Source: RGIG3009 sp964490085 (GTDB lineage: Bacteria; Bacillota; Clostridia; Oscillospirales; Acutalibacteraceae). Taken from it: DNA of 10,579 nt. The position numbers and the translations under genes are program-made. The notes under the pieces are model-generated. The model was not told the origin of the DNA. It did no database searches and worked only from the letters and a program-made list of their open reading frames with translations. Location of the stretch: contig CAZBAO010000054.1 in the NCBI GenBank assembly GCA_964490085.1, positions 1 through 10,579 on the forward strand. The letters run 5' to 3'. Shown piece by piece: positions 7,441 through 10,579 of the stretch; positions within the stretch are counted from its first letter, which is position 1; each line of letters starts with the position of its first letter.

Positions 7441-8169
7441 TTACCAAGTAATGCCTTTTTCTTCGAAGAATGCTTCCAGTGATGCGCGACTGTTGTTCAC
7501 GATCAGTTCGGGCGGGAACTGAATCTCGTTAAGCATCGCGACCGATTTTGCAAACTGCCCGACGTGCGCATGGAAATGCGCGTCGGAATTCACCGCGATG
7601 CGCACGCCGTGCTGTTTGCACAGCTTTGCAATACGCTTGCAGTTTTCATACGAATCACTCCTCACGCGAAAACTGCCCTCGTTGATCTCGACCACTTTGC
7701 CGTACTGCCCGAACAACGGAATGACGGCTTCATATTCATACGCGAAACGCGGTGCTCCCGAATGGCCGATGATATCAATATCCGGATCGGCAGCGATCGC
7801 CGCCCATGCATTAGTGATCTCCTCGATACTGCCATTCGGCATAAAGCCCCCGTGCATCGATGCAATCACTAAGTCCAGCTGTTGCCGATGCTGCGGAAGG
7901 GCGTCGATCTGACCGTCAAAGCCAATGACGTTTGCTTCCATGCCGTGCAGCACCCGCACGCCTTCAATGGTCGGCGGCAGAATGTTCATATTGGTGAAAT
8001 GCCAGTAATGACCGGAATCCGGCAGTGCCTCGGCGTGGTCAGTGCACGCCATCACAAGCAGCCCGCATTTGGCAGCCGCTGCCGCGTTTTCCGTTACGGT
8101 GCTGTAGGCGTGCGACGAAAAGATCGTATGCGTGTGAAAATCCGCGATCGGATGAATGGCGTTACTCAT
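7441..8169 (-). CDS. PHP-domain phosphatase, YcdX-like
   Basis: This is a stand-alone metal-dependent hydrolase of the PHP superfamily, probably a phosphoesterase. The 242-residue product matches the length of E. coli YcdX, and all nine metal ligands of the trinuclear zinc site can be placed: H12, H14 (DFHTH), H20, H45 (TDHA), E78 (GMEANV), H106 (SMHGG), H136 (GHSG), D196 and H198 (NSDAHF). Their spacing follows YcdX closely. There are no membrane segments or signal peptide, so it is cytosolic. The ATG has AAGGG (8178-8182) 8 nt upstream and lies 17 nt after hprK. Its stop overlaps the ribosome site of the glucokinase gene. The physiological substrate is unknown. Position between hprK and a sugar kinase hints at a sugar or nucleotide phosphate, but this is inference. 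Histidinol phosphatase is a less likely alternative, as no histidine genes are nearby. Confidence 0.88.
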   Translation of the reverse strand: MSNAIHPIADFHTHTIFSSHAYSTVTENAAAAAKCGLLVMACTDHAEALPDSGHYWHFTNMNILPPTIEGVRVLHGMEANVIGFDGQIDALPQHRQQLDLVIASMHGGFMPNGSIEEITNAWAAIAADPDIDIIGHSGAPRFAYEYEAVIPLFGQYGKVVEINEGSFRVRSDSYENCKRIAKLCKQHGVRIAVNSDAHFHAHVGQFAKSVAMLNEIQFPPELIVNNSRASLEAFFEEKGITW

Positions 8170-8186
8170 AAAAAGGTCCCTTCTCG

Positions 8187-9140
8187 TTAAAATGCCGTAT
8201 ATTCGTTGTGGGTAGTGTCGTCCGTCATGCCGAGATTCTGCATCAGTTCCTGCGCCGCGTTATATCCCATCTTCTTTTGGCGGTTGTTCATAGCGGCGAC
8301 CTCAATGATGATAGCCAGGTTACGACCCGGTTTGACCGGAATGGTCAGCATCGGGACGGTGATACCGAGAATGTCCATATACTGGTTCTCAAGGCCCATG
8401 CGGTCGTATACCTTCTCGTTATTCCACTGTTCCAGCTGAACGACCATGTCGATCTTTTCGGTGACCTTGACAGCGCCCATACCGAAAATACGACGGGCGT
8501 TCACGATGCCGATACCGCGAAGCTCAATAAAGTGGCGAATATTATCCGGTGCCGAACCGACCAGCGTTTTGGAGGACACGCGGCGGATCTCCACCGCGTC
8601 GTCCGCGATCAAACGGTGACCGCGCTTGACAAGCTCGATCGCCGTTTCGCTTTTTCCGACGCCGCTGTCACCGACAAGCAGAATGCCCTCGCCGTACGCC
8701 TCGACCAACACGCCGTGCCGCGTGATACGCGGAGCCAGCTGCACGTTCAAAAACGAGATCATCGCCGCCGTCACGCCCGACGTAGTATCCGCACTGTGCA
8801 ACAGCGGAACCTCGTATTTGCGACACGCATCGATCAATTCGGACGGAACGTCCAGCTTGCGCGCCACTACGACCATCGGCGGTTTGGTCGCCACAAACGT
8901 ATCGATATGCTGTGCCACGTCCTCCGCGGTCAGTCCCTCCAAAAATCCGAATTCACTTTTGCCGAGAACCTGAATACGGGCGTTGTCAAAATATTCAAAA
9001 TAACCGTTGAGCGCCAATCCGGGACGGTTGATCTCCGCACTGCAAACAGTGCGCTGCTCACCGTCCTCCGGCATGTACAGCGTTTCCAGAGATAACTCCT
9101 TAATGATTTTTTCCAGCGTCACGGTATACTGTCTTTCCAT
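8187..9140 (-). CDS. hprK: HPr kinase/phosphorylase
   Basis: HprK phosphorylates HPr, the phosphocarrier of the sugar PTS, on Ser46 when fructose 1,6-bisphosphate and ATP are high, and reverses this with phosphate. HPr(Ser-P) is the co-effector of CcpA in carbon catabolite repression. The 317-residue product has an N-terminal domain (about 1-130) and a C-terminal kinase domain with RHGVLVEA (141-148), Walker A GDSGVGKS (157-164), LIADDAVEI (177-185) with catalytic Asp, the family signature ELRGIGIVNARRIFG (206-220) and VKPGRN (269-274). The frame is open upstream to 9296, but the ATG at 9140 is chosen: homology begins there, AAGGTG (9148-9153) is 7 nt upstream, and the longer version would run through the promoter region. 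It heads the leftward operon. The C-terminal tail after NRQKKMGYNAAQELM is slightly long. Confidence 0.96.
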   Translation of the reverse strand: MERQYTVTLEKIIKELSLETLYMPEDGEQRTVCSAEINRPGLALNGYFEYFDNARIQVLGKSEFGFLEGLTAEDVAQHIDTFVATKPPMVVVARKLDVPSELIDACRKYEVPLLHSADTTSGVTAAMISFLNVQLAPRITRHGVLVEAYGEGILLVGDSGVGKSETAIELVKRGHRLIADDAVEIRRVSSKTLVGSAPDNIRHFIELRGIGIVNARRIFGMGAVKVTEKIDMVVQLEQWNNEKVYDRMGLENQYMDILGITVPMLTIPVKPGRNLAIIIEVAAMNNRQKKMGYNAAQELMQNLGMTDDTTHNEYTAF

Positions 9141-9147
9141 CGTATAA

Positions 9148-9155
9148 CACCTTCC
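9148..9155 (-). promoter_or_regulatory. hprK ribosome binding site that decides its start
   Basis: GGAAGGTG on the minus strand ends 7 nt before the ATG at 9140. It supports this start over the frame's open extension to 9296. Confidence 0.6.
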
Positions 9156-9179
9156 TTGATATATAATTATACATAATAC

Positions 9180-9208
9180 AGTATACCGCATTCCCCCGTC
9201 GATGAAAA
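9180..9208 (-). promoter_or_regulatory. Likely hprK operon promoter
   Basis: On the minus strand, TTTTCA (9208 to 9203) lies 17 nt before TATACT (9185 to 9180), with a predicted start near 9173 and a leader of about 33 nt. The -35 box is weak (4 of 6), which suits a promoter needing an activator. A perfect TATAAT at 9171 to 9166 is an alternative -10 but has no recognisable -35 at 16-18 nt. The block GTATACTG occurs here and, in mirror orientation, in the divergent glycosyltransferase promoter. Confidence 0.42.
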
Positions 9209-9220
9209 GTGTTTTTTGCA

Positions 9221-9243
9221 TTTTTGTGACATGGTCACAAAAA
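9221..9243. promoter_or_regulatory. Perfect inverted repeat, likely operator shared by two divergent genes
   Basis: TTTTTGTGAC (9221-9230) is mirrored exactly by GTCACAAAAA (9234-9243) around a 3-nt centre, ATG. The TGTGA/TCACA half-sites recall Crp/Fnr-family operators, but those usually have six bases between the half-sites and here there are five. The centre (9232) lies about 59 and 60 nt upstream of the two predicted transcription starts, a distance typical of class I activator sites. The regulator is not identified. The repeat lies between divergent promoters, so a terminator role is unlikely. Confidence 0.55.
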
Positions 9244-9256
9244 ATTCCCCAAAATC

Positions 9257-9285
9257 TTGAATCGCGGCAACAAAAAGAGTATACT
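9257..9285 (+). promoter_or_regulatory. Promoter of the glycosyltransferase gene
   Basis: TTGAAT (9257-9262) and TATACT (9280-9285) are separated by 17 nt, a good sigma-A arrangement. The predicted start is near 9292. This gives a very short leader of about 17 nt that consists mostly of the AAAGGAGG ribosome site (9295-9302). Confidence 0.65.
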
Positions 9286-9308
9286 GATACCATCAAAGGA
9301 GGATCGTT

Positions 9309-10469
9309 ATGGGTAGTTTTTCAGTCGGGTTGTTCAACGACTCCTTCCCCCCGCTTATTGACGGTGTTTCCCAAACCGTTAAAAATTATGCGGCTCATCT
9401 GCACGATCTGAACTGTGACGTCACGGTGGTCACACCAAACTATCAAGGCGTCGAGGATCGGTATCCGTTTGACGTGCTGCGGTACCCTTCGGTATCCGTC
9501 GGTGAAAAGGTCGGGTACCGCGTGGGCGTGCCGTTCGATCCGCAAACGCTGGTTCGCCTGCGCTCCAAAAAATTGGATCTGATGCACGTTCATTCGCCGT
9601 TTGCCTCGTCGGTGCTCGTCAACGCCGTCAATCATCGGCCGCGCGTGCCGGTGGTGCTGACCTACCACACACGCTTTGATCTGGATATTCAAAAACGCGT
9701 ACCAACTGCCGCCATGCGCAAGGTCGCGATGGCGTTTTTGTTGGATAACGTTAATTCCGCAGACGAGGTGTGGGTGGTCACCGGTGCCAGTGAAAAATTC
9801 TTGCGGGATATCGGCTACAAGGGCAGTTGCCGCGTGATGGAAAACGGCACCGATTTCGTTCGCGGGAAAGCCGCCCCCGCGGCTGTCGCCGACCTGCGGG
9901 AGAAATACCGTATATACGAGGACAAGCTTGTCTTTCTGTTCGTGGGCCGTATGATGTGGTACAAAAACACGCGGCTGATCTTGGATGCACTAGATATTCT
10001 GCGGCAAAGCGGCATGGAATTCCACGCGTTCTTTGTCGGTGACGGCTACGACGCGCCGGATATGCAAATCTATACGAACGAGCACGGCTTGCAGCAACAG
10101 GTCACGTTCACGGGCGCCCTTCACGACCGCGAGGAACTGCGCACATACTACAGCTTAAGCGATCTGTTTTTATTCCCCTCCACCTACGACACCTGCGGCA
10201 TTGTGGTCAAGGAAGCCGCTGCGTGCGACTGTCCTTCACTGTTACTGTCAGACAGCTGCGCCGCGGAAGGTGTCGTGCACGGGCAAAACGGCTACCTGGT
10301 AACCGAGGATACCCCCGCCGCGTATGCCGCTGTCATGATGGATATTTGTGCCGATCGTGCAGCATTGCGCGCGTGCGGTAACAACGCGGCAAACTCATTG
10401 TATCTTTCGTGGAAAGACGCAGTAGGCCGCGCACACGCCCGATACGAGCAGATCCTCCGTGAATATTAA
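9309..10469 (+). CDS. GT4-family glycosyltransferase, probable diacylglycerol glucosyltransferase
   Basis: This is a GT-B fold, retaining glycosyltransferase of family 4. The 386-residue product starts with the acceptor-side motif FNDSFPPLIDGVSQTVKNY (9-27), followed by VHSPF (94-98) and YHTRFD (119-124), as in 1,2-diacylglycerol 3-glucosyltransferases and PimA/MgtA-like enzymes. The C-terminal half has ENGTDF (178-183), VGRMMWYKN (212-220) with donor-phosphate Arg214 and Lys219, GALHDREEL (269-277) and the donor motif at 294-302. That motif normally reads E-x7-E but here is Asp294-x7-Glu302. There is no transmembrane helix, which fits a peripheral membrane enzyme. The start ATG has AAAGGAGG (9295-9302) at 6 nt and its own promoter. 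It diverges from hprK and probably makes a monoglycosyl-diacylglycerol lipid. The acceptor is inferred from motif resemblance, so other lipid or polysaccharide acceptors remain possible. Confidence 0.85.
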   Translation: MGSFSVGLFNDSFPPLIDGVSQTVKNYAAHLHDLNCDVTVVTPNYQGVEDRYPFDVLRYPSVSVGEKVGYRVGVPFDPQTLVRLRSKKLDLMHVHSPFASSVLVNAVNHRPRVPVVLTYHTRFDLDIQKRVPTAAMRKVAMAFLLDNVNSADEVWVVTGASEKFLRDIGYKGSCRVMENGTDFVRGKAAPAAVADLREKYRIYEDKLVFLFVGRMMWYKNTRLILDALDILRQSGMEFHAFFVGDGYDAPDMQIYTNEHGLQQQVTFTGALHDREELRTYYSLSDLFLFPSTYDTCGIVVKEAAACDCPSLLLSDSCAAEGVVHGQNGYLVTEDTPAAYAAVMMDICADRAALRACGNNAANSLYLSWKDAVGRAHARYEQILREY

Positions 10470-10486
10470 AATTTTTCAACAAACCC

Positions 10487-10515
10487 TTGACAATCGGCGG
10501 AATTTGCGTTAAGAT
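10487..10515 (+). promoter_or_regulatory. Strong tRNA promoter
   Basis: A perfect -35 box TTGACA (10487-10492) is followed after 17 nt by TAAGAT (10510-10515). The predicted start near 10522 is only about 5 nt before the tRNA. It begins 17 nt after the glycosyltransferase stop, with no hairpin terminator between, so some read-through from that gene into the tRNA is possible. Confidence 0.75.
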
Positions 10516-10526
10516 AGTTCCGCTAT

Positions 10527-10579
10527 GGGCTCGTAGCTCAGCTGGGAGAGCGCACGGTTCGCATCCGTGAGGTTCGAGG
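10527..10579 (+). tRNA. tRNA-Ala (anticodon CGC), 3' end cut by the window
   Basis: The acceptor 5' strand GGGCTCG (10527-10533) is followed by TA, a D arm with paired GCTC (10536-10539) and GAGC (10548-10551) around AGCTGGGA, then an anticodon stem CACGG/CCGTG (10553-10557 and 10565-10569) with the 7-nt loop TTCGCAT. The anticodon CGC (10560-10562) reads the alanine codon GCG. The variable region and the first T-stem strand CGAGG (10575-10579) reach the window edge. The T loop, acceptor 3' strand and any encoded CCA are not visible. Confidence 0.9.

Noticed and set aside
9221..9243. Palindrome read as a bidirectional terminator
   Set aside because: It has T- and A-runs like one, but it lies between two divergent genes and upstream of both predicted starts, so no transcript needs to end there.
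9141..9296. N-terminal extension of HPrK to an upstream start at 9296
   Set aside because: The extra 52 residues are not part of the family, the region holds the promoter elements and the palindrome, and a good ribosome site supports the ATG at 9140.
1..10579. Mobile elements, CRISPR arrays or defence genes
   Set aside because: No transposase, integrase, phage or restriction gene, no regularly spaced repeats, and all seven leftward genes plus the glycosyltransferase are conserved housekeeping families.

Overview
The window looks like chromosomal DNA from a low-to-mid GC Firmicute of the class Clostridia, perhaps an Oscillospiraceae/Ruminococcaceae-type gut anaerobe. This is inferred from HPr kinase, WhiA, a DnaE1-type polymerase and a ROK glucokinase in one cluster, strong AGGAGG-type ribosome binding sites, sigma-A-type promoters and a moderately GC-rich coding style. 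It is a housekeeping region. I see no insertion sequence, phage gene, CRISPR array or toxin-antitoxin pair, and no broken gene.

Layout. Seven genes run leftward (minus strand) from about 9140 to 94: hprK, a YcdX-like PHP hydrolase, a ROK glucokinase, murB, whiA, dnaE and pfkA. The first six are packed with gaps of 9-17 nt, or a 4-nt ATGA overlap between the kinase and murB, so they look like one operon. A 100-nt gap before pfkA holds its own promoter-like element (TTGCAC-N17-TATAAT). Beyond pfkA, bases 1-93 hold a good leftward promoter (TTGACT-N17-TATACT) and a hairpin that probably lead into a gene outside the window. To the right, a divergent GT4 glycosyltransferase gene (9309-10469, plus) is followed by a strong promoter (TTGACA-N17-TAAGAT) and the 5' part of a tRNA-Ala(CGC) gene cut by the window end.

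How it fits together. HPr kinase/phosphorylase senses fructose-1,6-bisphosphate and sets carbon catabolite repression. Glucokinase makes glucose-6-phosphate, and Pfk makes the fructose-1,6-bisphosphate that HPrK senses, so the cluster joins the signal, its source and its sensor. MurB (peptidoglycan precursor), WhiA (a DNA-binding protein linked to division and chromosome segregation) and DnaE (replication) tie this to growth. The divergent glycosyltransferase is probably a membrane glycolipid synthase.

The most notable non-coding signal is the hprK/glycosyltransferase intergenic region. A perfect 10-bp inverted repeat (23 bp overall, TGTGA/TCACA core) lies almost exactly midway between two mirror-image promoters that share the -10 block GTATACTG. 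This suggests a shared operator. Other points of interest are an intact nine-residue PHP metal site in DnaE, the absence of rapZ and yvcK between murB and whiA, and a cre-like element over the predicted pfkA start site. I did not find a clearly new multi-gene system.
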